This document shows positions 35,026-43,155 of a DNA stretch of 64,000 nt, piece by piece. The translations under genes and the position numbers were made by a program. The DNA is from Streptomyces fungicidicus. Lineage in GTDB: Bacteria; Actinomycetota; Actinomycetes; Streptomycetales; Streptomycetaceae. The stretch's first letter is position 1; each line of letters starts with the position of its first letter. The notes under the pieces are model-generated. The model had not been told where the DNA came from, made no database searches, and saw only the letters and a program-made list of their open reading frames with translations. The stretch covers positions 372,001 to 436,000 of the forward strand of contig NZ_CP023408.1 of assembly GCF_003665435.1 (NCBI RefSeq). The letters run 5' to 3'.

Positions 35026-35681
35026 CACCGCAGCCCCATCCTGGGCCGTGCGGCGGCCGGGCGGACGTCGTCGAGGGACTCCACCACCCGGTCCACCATC
35101 CCGTACTCCCTGGCCTGCTCCGCCGTGAACCAGCGGTCCCGGTCGCCGTCCCGGGAGATGGTCTCCGGGGTCTGCCCGGTGTGCTCGGCGGTGATCCGCT
35201 CGATGGTCCGCTTGGTGAAGTCCAGGCTCTCCGCCTGGATCTCGATGTCGGCGGTGGTGCCGCCGATGCCTCCCGACGGCTGGTGCATCATGACGCGCGC
35301 GTTCGGCAGGGCGTAACGCTTGCCGGGAGCGCCGACGCAGAGCAGGAACTGGCCCATGCTGGCCGCGAAGCCCATCGCCAGGGTGGCGACGTCGTTGGGG
35401 ATCAGCCGCATCGTGTCGTAGATGGCCAGCCCGGCGTGGACCGAGCCGCCGGGGCTGTTGATGTACAGGCTGATGTCGGTGCGCGGGTCCTCGGCGGACA
35501 GGATCAGCAGCTGCGCGCACACCCGGTTGGCGGAGACCTCGTCGACCTGTGTGCCGAGCAGCACGATCCGCTGCGCGAGCAGCTGGGCGGCGAGATGGTC
35601 GTCGAACCGGTTCGGCGGGGTGTCGCCCTCCTCGGCCCGGGGCGTCAGGTCCGGCCGCGGGCCGGCGGTGAGTGGGGACAT
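35025..35681 (-). CDS. clpP3: ClpP-family serine protease subunit
   Basis: A 218-residue ClpP homologue, first gene of the clpP3-clpP4 operon. The triad is complete: S108 in GFAASMGQ, H133 in RVMMHQPSGG, D182 in GDRDRWF. INSPGGSVHAG forms the oxyanion strand. An N-terminal 25-residue extension may be a propeptide. I chose ATG 35681, with AGGAG five bases upstream; the long open frame upstream runs through the operator and is non-coding. Together with ClpP4 it should form the alternative ClpP of Streptomyces, induced when ClpP1/P2 is limiting. Confidence 0.92.
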   Translation of the reverse strand: MSPLTAGPRPDLTPRAEEGDTPPNRFDDHLAAQLLAQRIVLLGTQVDEVSANRVCAQLLILSAEDPRTDISLYINSPGGSVHAGLAIYDTMRLIPNDVATLAMGFAASMGQFLLCVGAPGKRYALPNARVMMHQPSGGIGGTTADIEIQAESLDFTKRTIERITAEHTGQTPETISRDGDRDRWFTAEQAREYGMVDRVVESLDDVRPAAARPRMGLR

Positions 35682-35770
35682 GGGCGCTCCTGGTGGTCGC
35701 TGGTCGGGAACGCGGCCCGGCGGCCGCGTCCCCTCCACCATCGACCGGCCGGCGGGACGGGCGGGGACGT

Positions 35771-35802
35771 CTCTGCCCGTGGCAGATTCGCCACGGGCAG
35801 AG
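35771..35802. promoter_or_regulatory. PopR operator region of clpP3-clpP4
   Basis: A perfect TCTGCC-N3-GGCAGA box (35772-35786), the PopR target reported in S. lividans, is followed directly by an imperfect copy TTCGCC-N3-GGCAGA (35787-35801). Both lie in one inverted repeat with perfect 13-bp arms (35771-35783 and 35790-35802) and a 6-base loop, about 90 bases upstream of the clpP3 start. Confidence 0.85.
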
Positions 35803-35907
35803 CGGGCCGCTCCCCGCCTCCGTCCGGACCGGTGCGCCGCGCGCCGATGAGTTCCGCGGCGCGCGGCGGTCCACCCCATGACCGCGTTCCACGCCGAGGA
35901 GGTACTC

Positions 35908-36390
35908 ATGACCACCGACGGATTCACCACGTGTCTCTGGTTCGACGACCAGGCCGAGGAGGCCGCGAACTTCTACGTCTCGCTCTTCAAGGACTCGGGC
36001 GTCACCCGGATCCTGCGCAACACCGAGTCCGCCCACGGCAGCACGGGCTCCGTCCTCACCGTGGAGTTCACGGCCAACGGCCAGAAGTTCGTCGCGCTGA
36101 ACGGCGGGCCCGAGTTCAAGTTCAACGAGGCGGTCTCCTTCCAGATCGACTGCGCCGACCAGAAGGAGGTCGACCACTACTGGGAGGCGCTCGTCGAGGG
36201 CGGCGGCGAGCACGGCCCCTGCGGCTGGCTCAAGGACCGCTTCGGCGTGTCCTGGCAGGTCACCCCCGCGCGGCTGATCGAGCTGATCAGCGACCCGGAC
36301 CAGCGGAAGGCGGACCGTGCCCTGAAGGCCATGCTGTCGATGGGCAAGCTCGACATCGCCGCGCTGGAGAAGGCGTACGCGGGGGAGTGA
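35908..36390 (+). CDS. PhnB-like VOC superfamily protein
   Basis: A 160-residue protein of the 3-demethylubiquinone-9-methyltransferase-like (PhnB) VOC group: TCLWFDDQAEEAANFYVSLF at the N terminus, VLTVEFTANGQKFVALNGGPEFKF in the middle, and DRFGVSWQVTPARLIEL at the C terminus, then KAMLSMGKLDIAALEKAY. These lack methyltransferase motifs and have no defined reaction. ATG 35908 has GAGGAGG eight bases upstream. It is divergent from clpP3, with the PopR operator between. Confidence 0.88.
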   Translation: MTTDGFTTCLWFDDQAEEAANFYVSLFKDSGVTRILRNTESAHGSTGSVLTVEFTANGQKFVALNGGPEFKFNEAVSFQIDCADQKEVDHYWEALVEGGGEHGPCGWLKDRFGVSWQVTPARLIELISDPDQRKADRALKAMLSMGKLDIAALEKAYAGE

Positions 36391-36513
36391 CGGCGCGCAC
36401 CCGCCCCGGCCGCCGCACCCGCCCCGGCCGCGCCGCCGCTCGGCGCGCGGTCCGTGGCGGTGGTGGCTAGCGTGGGGGACGGACCGTCCAACCGCCCGGA
36501 GAGGGTCGCAGCC

Positions 36514-37308
36514 ATGGCCGTGCAGCCCGAGGGGTCCCCTTGCTGGGCCGACGCGATGTTCGCCGACGTCGAGGCGGCCAAGAGCTTCTACGGCGACGTC
36601 CTCGGCTGGACCTTCGCCGAGACGTCGGCCGAGTTCGGCGACTACACCCAGGCCTTCGTCGACGGCAGGGCGGTCGCGGCCGTCGTACCGCCGATGCCCG
36701 GCCAGGAGGGCACCTCGCAGTGGTGCCTGTACCTCGCGGCGGCGGACGCCGCCGCGACCGCCGCCCGGATCCGGGAGAACGGCGGCGAACTGCTGATGGA
36801 GCCGATGCGGGTGGGCGGCTTCGGCACCATGTGCCTGGCCCGCGACCCCGGCGGCGTCGTCTTCGGCCTCTGGCAGGCCGGCACCCACGAGGGTTTCGGG
36901 GTGACCGCCGAACCCGGCGCGTACTGCTGGGCGGAGGTCTTCACCCGGGAGCCGGAGAAGTCCGACGCGTTCTTCCCCGCCGTCTTCCCCTACCGCTCCA
37001 GGGAGCTCGAGGGCGAGATGGACTTCCGGGTCTACGACCTCGGGGAGCGCAGTGTGCTCGGCCGGATGCGGATGACGGACGACTTCCCGCCCGAGATGCC
37101 CCCGTACGTCAACGTCTACTTCTCCGTCGCGGACTGCGACGAGGCGGTCGCCCGCGCGACCGCGCGGGGCGGCGTCCTGCGCTTCGGGCCGATGGACACG
37201 CCCTTCGGCCGGTTCGCGGCGATCAGCGACCCGCAGGGCGCGAACTTCTCGGTGATCGACCTCGCCCGCACCACGGGCGAGCTGCCGAGGACGGCCGCTG
37301 CGGACTGA
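36514..37308 (+). CDS. Two-domain VOC (glyoxalase-like) protein
   Basis: A 264-residue protein with two VOC modules (about 8-125 and 135-255): SPCWADAMFADVEAAKSFYG, then CLARDPGGVVFGLWQ, and second YCWAEVFTREPEKSDAFF, then AISDPQGANFSVIDLAR. Tandem VOC domains form one internal pocket. Relatives include the CFP32-type proteins of mycobacteria. ATG 36514 follows GAGAGGG. Between it and the previous gene are two copies of an about 17-base GC-rich direct repeat (36395-36431). Confidence 0.85.
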   Translation: MAVQPEGSPCWADAMFADVEAAKSFYGDVLGWTFAETSAEFGDYTQAFVDGRAVAAVVPPMPGQEGTSQWCLYLAAADAAATAARIRENGGELLMEPMRVGGFGTMCLARDPGGVVFGLWQAGTHEGFGVTAEPGAYCWAEVFTREPEKSDAFFPAVFPYRSRELEGEMDFRVYDLGERSVLGRMRMTDDFPPEMPPYVNVYFSVADCDEAVARATARGGVLRFGPMDTPFGRFAAISDPQGANFSVIDLARTTGELPRTAAAD

Positions 37309-37351
37309 AGCGGGTCGGGCCGGCCCGCCCGGTCATGGCATGATCGGGCGC

Positions 37352-38050
37352 ATGCGTGAACTCGTGGTGGCCGCGTGCGACGGGGCTTCGAAGGGAAACC
37401 CCGGACCCGCCGGCTGGGCCTGGGTGGTCGCCGACGCCTCCGGGACGCCGGTCCGCTGGGAAGCGGGCGCGCTCGGCACGGCGACCAACAACATCGCCGA
37501 ACTCACCGCGCTGGAGCGCCTGCTGGCGGCGACCGACCCCGCCGTGCCGCTCGAGGTCCGGATGGACTCGCAGTACGCCATGAAGGCCGTCACCACCTGG
37601 CTCCCCGGCTGGAAGCGCAACGGCTGGCGCACCGCGGCGGGCAAGCCCGTCGCCAACCAGGAGCTCGTCGTCCGCATCGACGAACTCCTCCAGGGACGCC
37701 CGGTCGAGTTCCGCTACGTCCCCGCCCACCAGGTCGACGGCGACCGGCTCAACGACTTCGCCGACCGCGCGGCCAGCCGGGCTGCCACCGCCCAGCAGGA
37801 CGCCGGCAGCGCACTCGGCTCGCCCGAACCGCCCCCGGCCCCGGACCGGCCGGCAGGCGGCCCGGCGAAGCGCGGCTCCGGCGGGAAGAAGACCCCCCGG
37901 CAGCGCGGCGGCGGCTCGGCGGCCCGCACCATCAAGGCGAAGTTCCCCGGCCGCTGCACCTGCGGACGCGGGTACGCGGCCGGCGAGTCCATCGCCAAGA
38001 ACGACAAGGGCTGGGGCCACCCCGAGTGCCGGACGGCGCAGAGCGCCTGA
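37352..38050 (+). CDS. rnhA: Ribonuclease HI with C-terminal Cys/His tail
   Basis: A 232-residue RNase HI that should cut RNA in RNA-DNA hybrids. The four acidic residues are visible in CDGASKGNPGPAG, NNIAELTALE, RMDSQYAMK and RLNDFADRAA. After the 150-residue catalytic domain there is a proline/glycine linker and a C-terminal CTCGRGYAAGESIA plus WGHPEC segment, a possible zinc-binding C-C-H-C tail. I start at ATG 37352: CATGAT at 37339-37344 ends seven bases before it, so the mRNA is probably leaderless, and an ATG at 37340 would fall inside that hexamer. Confidence 0.88.
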   Translation: MRELVVAACDGASKGNPGPAGWAWVVADASGTPVRWEAGALGTATNNIAELTALERLLAATDPAVPLEVRMDSQYAMKAVTTWLPGWKRNGWRTAAGKPVANQELVVRIDELLQGRPVEFRYVPAHQVDGDRLNDFADRAASRAATAQQDAGSALGSPEPPPAPDRPAGGPAKRGSGGKKTPRQRGGGSAARTIKAKFPGRCTCGRGYAAGESIAKNDKGWGHPECRTAQSA

Positions 38051-38104
38051 CCCGGCGGCCCTCCCGCCCGCGGACCGGCCGCGGCGGATGACAGACTGAC
38101 GTCC

Positions 38105-39088
38105 ATGGACGAGCGCACATTCGACAGGTCACGGCAGCACGCCTCCGTCATCGGTCTGGGCACCTGGCAACTCGGGGCGGACTGGGGCGACGTCGACGAC
38201 AAGGAAGCCCTCGCGGTCCTGGAGACCGCCGCCGAGTCCGGCGTCACCTTCTTCGACACCGCGGACGTCTACGGCGACGGCCGCAGCGAGCAGACCATCG
38301 CGTCGTTCCTGAGCGGGCGGCCCGACCTGCACGTGATGGTCGCCACCAAGATGGGCCGCCGGGCGGAACAGATCCCGCAGAACTACGTCCTGGACAACTT
38401 CCGCGCCTGGAACGACCGTTCCCGGCGCAACCTGGGCGTCGACCGCATCGACCTGGTGCAGCTGCACTGCCCGCCGACCCCCGTCTACTCCACCGACGAG
38501 GTCTTCGACGCCCTCGACACCCTGGTCGAGGAGGAGCGCGTCGCCGCGTACGGGGTCAGCGTGGAGACCTGCGCGGAAGCGCTCACCGCGATCGCCCGGC
38601 CGAACGTGGCGAGCGTGCAGATCATCCTCAACCCGTTCCGCATGAAGCCGCTGCGCGAGGTGCTGCCGGCCGCCCGTGAGGCGGGCGTCGGGATCATCGC
38701 CCGCGTCCCGCTCGCCTCCGGGCTGCTGTCCGGCAAGTACACCAAGGACACCGTCTTCGCCGAGAACGACCACCGTACGTTCAACCGGCACGGCGAGTCG
38801 TTCGACCAGGGCGAGACCTTCTCCGGCGTGGACTACGCGACCGGTGTCGAGGCCGCGGCCGCGTTCGCCGCGCTCGCCCCCGAGGGATACACGCCGGCCC
38901 AGCTGGCCCTGCGCTGGATCGTCCAGCAGCCCGGCGTCACCACCGTCATCCCCGGCGCCCGCACGCCTGAACAGGCCCGCGCCAACGCGCAGGCCGCCCG
39001 GCTCCCGGAGCTCTCCGAGGCGACGCTCGCGGCCGTCCGGGACCTCTACGACCGGCGCGTCAGGGACCAGGTGGAGACCCGCTGGTAG
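38105..39088 (+). CDS. Aldo/keto reductase
   Basis: A 327-residue NADPH-dependent AKR. The tetrad is visible: Asp and Tyr in FFDTADVYGDGRSEQ, Lys in MVATKMGRR, His in LVQLHCPP; the C-terminal NADPH-binding region is TVIPGARTPEQARANAQAA. The substrate is unknown. A CAGACT hexamer lies seven bases upstream of the ATG and no ribosome site is present, so it is probably leaderless. Confidence 0.9.
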   Translation: MDERTFDRSRQHASVIGLGTWQLGADWGDVDDKEALAVLETAAESGVTFFDTADVYGDGRSEQTIASFLSGRPDLHVMVATKMGRRAEQIPQNYVLDNFRAWNDRSRRNLGVDRIDLVQLHCPPTPVYSTDEVFDALDTLVEEERVAAYGVSVETCAEALTAIARPNVASVQIILNPFRMKPLREVLPAAREAGVGIIARVPLASGLLSGKYTKDTVFAENDHRTFNRHGESFDQGETFSGVDYATGVEAAAAFAALAPEGYTPAQLALRWIVQQPGVTTVIPGARTPEQARANAQAARLPELSEATLAAVRDLYDRRVRDQVETRW

Positions 39089-39100
39089 CCGCCGCGGACG

Positions 39101-39439
39101 TCACGGCTCCAGGAGCAGCTGCCGTTCCTGCTCCTGGTCGCCGGAGGCGGCGCCCTCGTCGCGCGTCGTGAAGGACCGCGCGAGCGTGTCGCTCGCCCGC
39201 CGCACCGCCCAGGGGGTGCCCTGCACGGTGACGGTCACCGGCGCCGACAGCGGCCCCGCTTCCGTCTGCCCGGAGGCACTGTGCCCCTCTCCGGCGAACG
39301 TCGCCGTACGGACGGTCGCCTCCTCGCCGGAGGGGCGCCGGTCCGGCGCCCCGAACGTACCCTCCAGGGCCCGTACGACCGCGCGGGCGTCCTCGACGCC
39401 CCCGCCGCCGATCGTCACGGTGAGCTCGGTATCGGACAT
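39101..39439 (-). CDS. Hypothetical small acidic protein
   Basis: A 112-residue soluble protein, SDTELTVTIGGGGVEDARAVVRAL at the N terminus, then alternating strands (PVTVTVQGTPWAVRRASDTLA) and a glutamine/glutamate-rich tail ending LLLEP. The pattern of beta strand, helix, then beta strand, helix is reminiscent of small effector-associated components of Streptomyces conflict systems, but I cannot assign a family. ATG 39439 is assumed; GAGGAGG lies 12 bases upstream, and a GTG at 39448 is too close to it. Convergent with the AKR gene. Confidence 0.6.
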   Translation of the reverse strand: MSDTELTVTIGGGGVEDARAVVRALEGTFGAPDRRPSGEEATVRTATFAGEGHSASGQTEAGPLSAPVTVTVQGTPWAVRRASDTLARSFTTRDEGAASGDQEQERQLLLEP

Positions 39440-39585
39440 GCCTGCCACGACCTCCTCGTCCTCGCTGTGGTCGCCGTCCGTGTAACCGTGCCCCGCACCG
39501 CCAAACCGGCCGCGCCCGGAGAGGACTCCGCCGAACGGGGCACCCGTAGGGGAAGACGGAGCGATCGCACACCCGGGGAGGCACG

Positions 39586-40083
39586 GTGCCGCAGACGGAG
39601 CACGGCGCGAACAGGCGCAGAGGGCGCGACGAGACCGAGGAGGAGAGGGCGGACCGGATGTGGACCGACCTCATCCAGGAGGTCCGCGTCGCCCAGACGG
39701 GGGTGCAGATCCTCTTCGGCTTCCTGCTGACCGTCGTGTTCACCCCGAAGTACGCGGAGCTGTCCGACACGGACCAGACGATCTACATCGTCACCGTCGT
39801 GCTGGGCGCCTGCGCGACCGGCGCGCTCATCGGTCCTGTCTCGCTGCACCGTCTCGTCTCCGGACGGCGCATCAAGGCGCAGGCCGTGCGGTGGGCCTCC
39901 CGGCTCACCCTGCTGGGCCTGCTGCTGCTGCTCGCCACCACCAGCGCCGCGCTGCTGCTGATACTGCGGGTGGCCACCCACGACGGGTTCGTCCCGTACC
40001 TGGTGGCCGGAGTGGTCGCCTGGTTCCTGCTGTGCTGGTTCGGCCTGCCGCTGTGGACCCGGCACCGGCACACCGTGAAGTGA
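39586..40083 (+). CDS. DUF6328 family membrane protein
   Basis: A 165-residue protein with a charged N terminus (RRRGRDETEEERADRMW), the family signature LIQEVRVAQTGVQILFGFLL, and four membrane helices (GVQILFGFLLTVVF, IYIVTVVLGACATGALIGP, LTLLGLLLLLATTSAALLLI, YLVAGVVAWFLLCWFGLPL). Function is unknown. The start is GTG 39586 with GGGGAGG five bases upstream. It is convergent with the SsgC-like gene, 13 bases between stops. Confidence 0.82.
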   Translation: MPQTEHGANRRRGRDETEEERADRMWTDLIQEVRVAQTGVQILFGFLLTVVFTPKYAELSDTDQTIYIVTVVLGACATGALIGPVSLHRLVSGRRIKAQAVRWASRLTLLGLLLLLATTSAALLLILRVATHDGFVPYLVAGVVAWFLLCWFGLPLWTRHRHTVK

Positions 40084-40096
40084 CGGGCGCCGGGGC

Positions 40097-40522
40097 TCAG
40101 TTCCCGGTGAGCACGTCCGCGAGGAAGTCGTCCAGGCCGACCTCCTCACGGCCCGGCGGGACCACCCGCCGGGTCTCCCGCAGGAAGTCGCCGACGGTCT
40201 CGGCCCAGGCGAACACCACCGCGTGGTGCCGGCCGCCGTCGGCGTGCGCCTCACCGAGGAACTCCATCCGCAGCTCCCGCTGCACCCCGCGGGACTCCGG
40301 CCGCAGCCGGACGTCCCCGATCCCCACCGGGCCGGTGAGGCCCTCGGTGACCATCTCCCGGTCCAGCTGCCAGCGGGCGAGGACCCGGCCGTCATGGCTG
40401 AAGACCACGGTGACGGCGAACGGGTCGGACGGGTCGTAACTCAGGTGGGCGAGCACGGGGAAGCGCTCCGTGTCGCCCGCCTGGAGTTCCACCACCAGGG
40501 TCTTGTGCACGAACGAGTTCAC
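40097..40522 (-). CDS. ssgC: SsgA-like cell-division/sporulation protein
   Basis: A 141-residue SsgA-like protein (SALP), a family confined to sporulating actinomycetes that controls septum site, peptidoglycan synthesis and autolysis. Recognition is from PVLAHLSYDPSDPFAVTVVF, RWQLDREMVTEGL and the C-terminal VGLDDFLADVL. The start is GTG 40522 with GGAGG seven bases upstream. I name it ssgC on the remembered position near rnhA (SCO7289); alignment to the seven S. coelicolor SALPs would settle it. A SigB-type promoter lies at 40561-40584. Confidence 0.85.
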   Translation of the reverse strand: MNSFVHKTLVVELQAGDTERFPVLAHLSYDPSDPFAVTVVFSHDGRVLARWQLDREMVTEGLTGPVGIGDVRLRPESRGVQRELRMEFLGEAHADGGRHHAVVFAWAETVGDFLRETRRVVPPGREEVGLDDFLADVLTGN

Positions 40523-40560
40523 GAGAGGGCCTCCGGGACGTACCGACGTAGAGCCCTCTA

Positions 40561-40584
40561 GTACCCCGCATCCGCACAAGATGC
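40561..40584 (-). promoter_or_regulatory. SigB/SigL-type promoter of ssgC
   Basis: On the minus strand GCAT (40584-40581), 14 bases, GGGTAC (40566-40561), fitting GNNT-N14-16-GGGTAY. The predicted start leaves a leader of about 30 bases. Confidence 0.6.
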
Positions 40585-40629
40585 TCAGCCTGACGGGTGA
40601 ATCGCGGCCCGCGCGGGGCGGCGCCGGGG

Positions 40630-41601
40630 TCAGCCGAAGGCGTCCCGCAGCGCCGGCAGCAGCGTCTTCTCCGACCAGTCCAGGTACGGCGGCTGCGACG
40701 CGCCGCCGATCTGCACGAGGGCGACCTCGGTGAAGCCGGCCTCCGCGTAGGGGCGGACCGCCTCGACGAAGTCCGCCGGGTCGCTGCCGCACGGGATCGA
40801 CCCGGCGACGTCGTCGGGCCGCACGAACTGGGTCGCCGCCGCGAAGGAGTCCGGGTGCGGCAGTTCCGAGTTGACCTTCCAGCCGCTGCCGAACCAGCGG
40901 AACTGGGAGTGCGCGCGCTCCACGGCGGCGTCCCGGTCGGGGTCGTAGCAGACCGGCAGCTGTCCCACCCGCGGTTTGCCCTGCCCGCCGTGCCGGTCGA
41001 AGGCGTCGAGCAGCTCCGCCTTCGGCTCCGTGGCGATCACCAGGTCGGCGAGCCGGCCCGCGAGGGCGCAGGACCGCTTCCCGGAGACCGCGACGCCGAT
41101 CGGCGGCGGCTCGTCCGGAACGTCCCACAGCCGGGCCGACTCCACGTCGAAGTGCGTGCCCCGGTGGTTCACGTGCCCGCCCGCGAACAGCGCACGGATG
41201 ATCTCCACCGCCTCCTCGAGCATCTCGTGCCGCACGTCCACCGACGGCCAGCCGCCGCCCACCACGTGCTCGTTGAGGTTCTCGCCGGAGCCCAGCCCCA
41301 GCCGGAACCGGCCCTCCGACAGCAGCTGCACCGTCGCCGCCTTCTGCGCCACCACCGCCGGGTGGTAGCGGAACGTCGGGCAGGTCACGTACGTCATCAG
41401 CGGAATGCGCGAGGTGGCCTGGGCGGCGGCGCCGAGCACGCTCCAGGCGTACGGCGCGTGGCCCTGGGACGCCAGCCAGGGGAAGTAGTGGTCCGAGGTC
41501 ACCGAGAAGTCGAAGCCCGCCTCCTCGGCCCGCACCACATGGCCGACCAGCTCACGGGGCCCGGCCTGCTCGGTCATCATCGTGTATCCGATTCGCACCA
41601 T
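40630..41601 (-). CDS. F420-dependent LLM-class oxidoreductase
   Basis: A 323-residue luciferase-like monooxygenase-fold protein of the F420-dependent glucose-6-phosphate dehydrogenase-like group. Hallmarks are VRIGYTMMTEQAGPRELVGH, FSVTSDHYFPWL, FRLGLGSGENLNEHVVGGGWP and a C-terminal FTEVALVQIGG. Coenzyme F420 is presumed; the substrate is unknown and G6P activity should not be assumed. The ATG is 41601. Start codons of this gene and the + strand serine hydrolase are divergent, 72 bases apart. Confidence 0.85.
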   Translation of the reverse strand: MVRIGYTMMTEQAGPRELVGHVVRAEEAGFDFSVTSDHYFPWLASQGHAPYAWSVLGAAAQATSRIPLMTYVTCPTFRYHPAVVAQKAATVQLLSEGRFRLGLGSGENLNEHVVGGGWPSVDVRHEMLEEAVEIIRALFAGGHVNHRGTHFDVESARLWDVPDEPPPIGVAVSGKRSCALAGRLADLVIATEPKAELLDAFDRHGGQGKPRVGQLPVCYDPDRDAAVERAHSQFRWFGSGWKVNSELPHPDSFAAATQFVRPDDVAGSIPCGSDPADFVEAVRPYAEAGFTEVALVQIGGASQPPYLDWSEKTLLPALRDAFG

Positions 41602-41673
41602 GAGGGCCGGGTCCCCCCGCCGCGGCCCGGAAAACGATGGATCACCCGGGGGCGCCCCGGGCAGGATGCCCGC

Positions 41674-43155
41674 ATGACCGCTGACCCGCTCCCCGTCTCC
41701 GGCCCCGCCGCCCAGGGCGTCGACGCCGCCGGAGTCGAGGCATTCCTCGACGCGCTCGAAGCCGCCCCGGACATCGAGCCGCACAGCCTGATGATCCTGC
41801 GCCACGGCCATCTCGTGGCGTCCGGCTGGTGGGCGCCGTACACCGCCGGGCGCCCGCACCTGCTGTACTCGCTGAGCAAGAGCTTCACGGCCACCGCCGC
41901 GGCGCTCGCCGAGGCCGGGGGACTGCTCGACTTCGACGCGCCGGTGCTGTCGTACTTCCCGGAGTTCGAGGCGGACATCACCGACCCGCGCAGCCGCGCG
42001 ATGCTGGTCCGGCACGTGGCGTCGATGGCCAGCGGCCACGAGCGGGAGACCGTCGACGAGGCGTTCGGCACCGACCCCGCCGAACCCGTGCGCGGCTTCC
42101 TGCTCCAGCCGCCGCACCGCGATCCGGGCACCGTGTTCGCGTACAACCAGCCGTGCACGTACACGCTCGCCGCCATCGTGCAGCGGGTCACCGGGCAGTC
42201 GCTCACCGACTGGCTGCGGCCCCGCCTCTTCGACCCGCTGGGCGTCGGCGAGACGCTGTGGCAGCACGACCGCACCGGCCGTGACCTGGGCTTCAGCGGA
42301 CTGCACGCCGCCACCGACGCCGTCGCCCGGCTCGGCCAGCTCTACCTGGACGACGGGATGTGGCGGGGCGAGCGGCTGCTGCCCGAGGGCTGGGCCGCCC
42401 GTGCCTCCCGCCCGCGCATACCGACCGCCGGGGCGATGGGGGAGGACGACCGGCAGGACTGGGACCGCGGCTACGGCTACCAGTTCTGGCTGTCCCGGCA
42501 CGGATTCCGCGGCGACGGGGCGTACGGGCAGTTCTGCCTGGTGCTGCCCGGGCAGGACGCGGTGATCGCGGCGACGACGGCCACCGACCGGATGCAGGAG
42601 TACCTCGACCTGGTCTGGCGGCATCTCCTGCCCGCCTTCCGCCCCGCGCCGCTGCCCGGCCGGGAGGCCGCGGACGCCGCCCTGCGCGACCGCCTCGAAC
42701 GGCTGGAACTGCCGGCCGCCGAGGGCGGTCCCGTGCCGCCGGAGCGGGCGCGGGACTGGACCGGCGCCGTGTTCACCCCGTACGGCGGGAGCTGCGAGGA
42801 CCAGCCGGGGCTGACCGCCGCCGAGGTCACCGGGGACGACGACGGCGGCTGGACGCTGCACCTCACGGACGCCGGACGCCGGCTCGGCATCCCGCTCGGC
42901 GGCAAGGGATGGACCGTCACGGAGCGGCCCGTCCCGGTCGCCGTGAGCGGTGGCTGGACCGACGGCGGCACCCTCGCCGTGGACGTGGTGTTCCTGGAGA
43001 CACCGCACCGGCTGCGGGTCACCTGTTCCCTCACCGACCGGACCTTCACCGCCCGCTGGGGGACCCGCCCGCTGAACGCGCGGCCCCTGACCGGGATGTG
43101 CGCCCCGCGCGGCTCAGCCCGGGCCAGGCCGGAAGGTCCGCAGGAGGACGCCTAA
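41674..43155 (+). CDS. Serine hydrolase, beta-lactamase/esterase family
   Basis: A 493-residue cytoplasmic serine hydrolase of the class C beta-lactamase superfamily, with no signal peptide. The nucleophile motif is S66-x-x-K69 in LYSLSKSFTA; the tyrosine motif is AYNQPCTY near residue 156; GYGYQFWLSRHGFRGDGAYGQ is the third-motif region. A C-terminal 110-residue beta domain follows. The ATG has no ribosome site, but CAGGAT (41662-41667) lies six bases before it, so the mRNA is probably leaderless. Its last 42 bases overlap the pseudokinase gene on the other strand. Confidence 0.87.
   Translation: MTADPLPVSGPAAQGVDAAGVEAFLDALEAAPDIEPHSLMILRHGHLVASGWWAPYTAGRPHLLYSLSKSFTATAAALAEAGGLLDFDAPVLSYFPEFEADITDPRSRAMLVRHVASMASGHERETVDEAFGTDPAEPVRGFLLQPPHRDPGTVFAYNQPCTYTLAAIVQRVTGQSLTDWLRPRLFDPLGVGETLWQHDRTGRDLGFSGLHAATDAVARLGQLYLDDGMWRGERLLPEGWAARASRPRIPTAGAMGEDDRQDWDRGYGYQFWLSRHGFRGDGAYGQFCLVLPGQDAVIAATTATDRMQEYLDLVWRHLLPAFRPAPLPGREAADAALRDRLERLELPAAEGGPVPPERARDWTGAVFTPYGGSCEDQPGLTAAEVTGDDDGGWTLHLTDAGRRLGIPLGGKGWTVTERPVPVAVSGGWTDGGTLAVDVVFLETPHRLRVTCSLTDRTFTARWGTRPLNARPLTGMCAPRGSARARPEGPQEDA

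Noticed and set aside
36395..36431. Two copies of a GC-rich 17-base repeat before a VOC gene, as a mobile-element scar
   Set aside because: No flanking ORF, longer inverted repeat or target duplication; probably replication slippage in GC-rich spacer.
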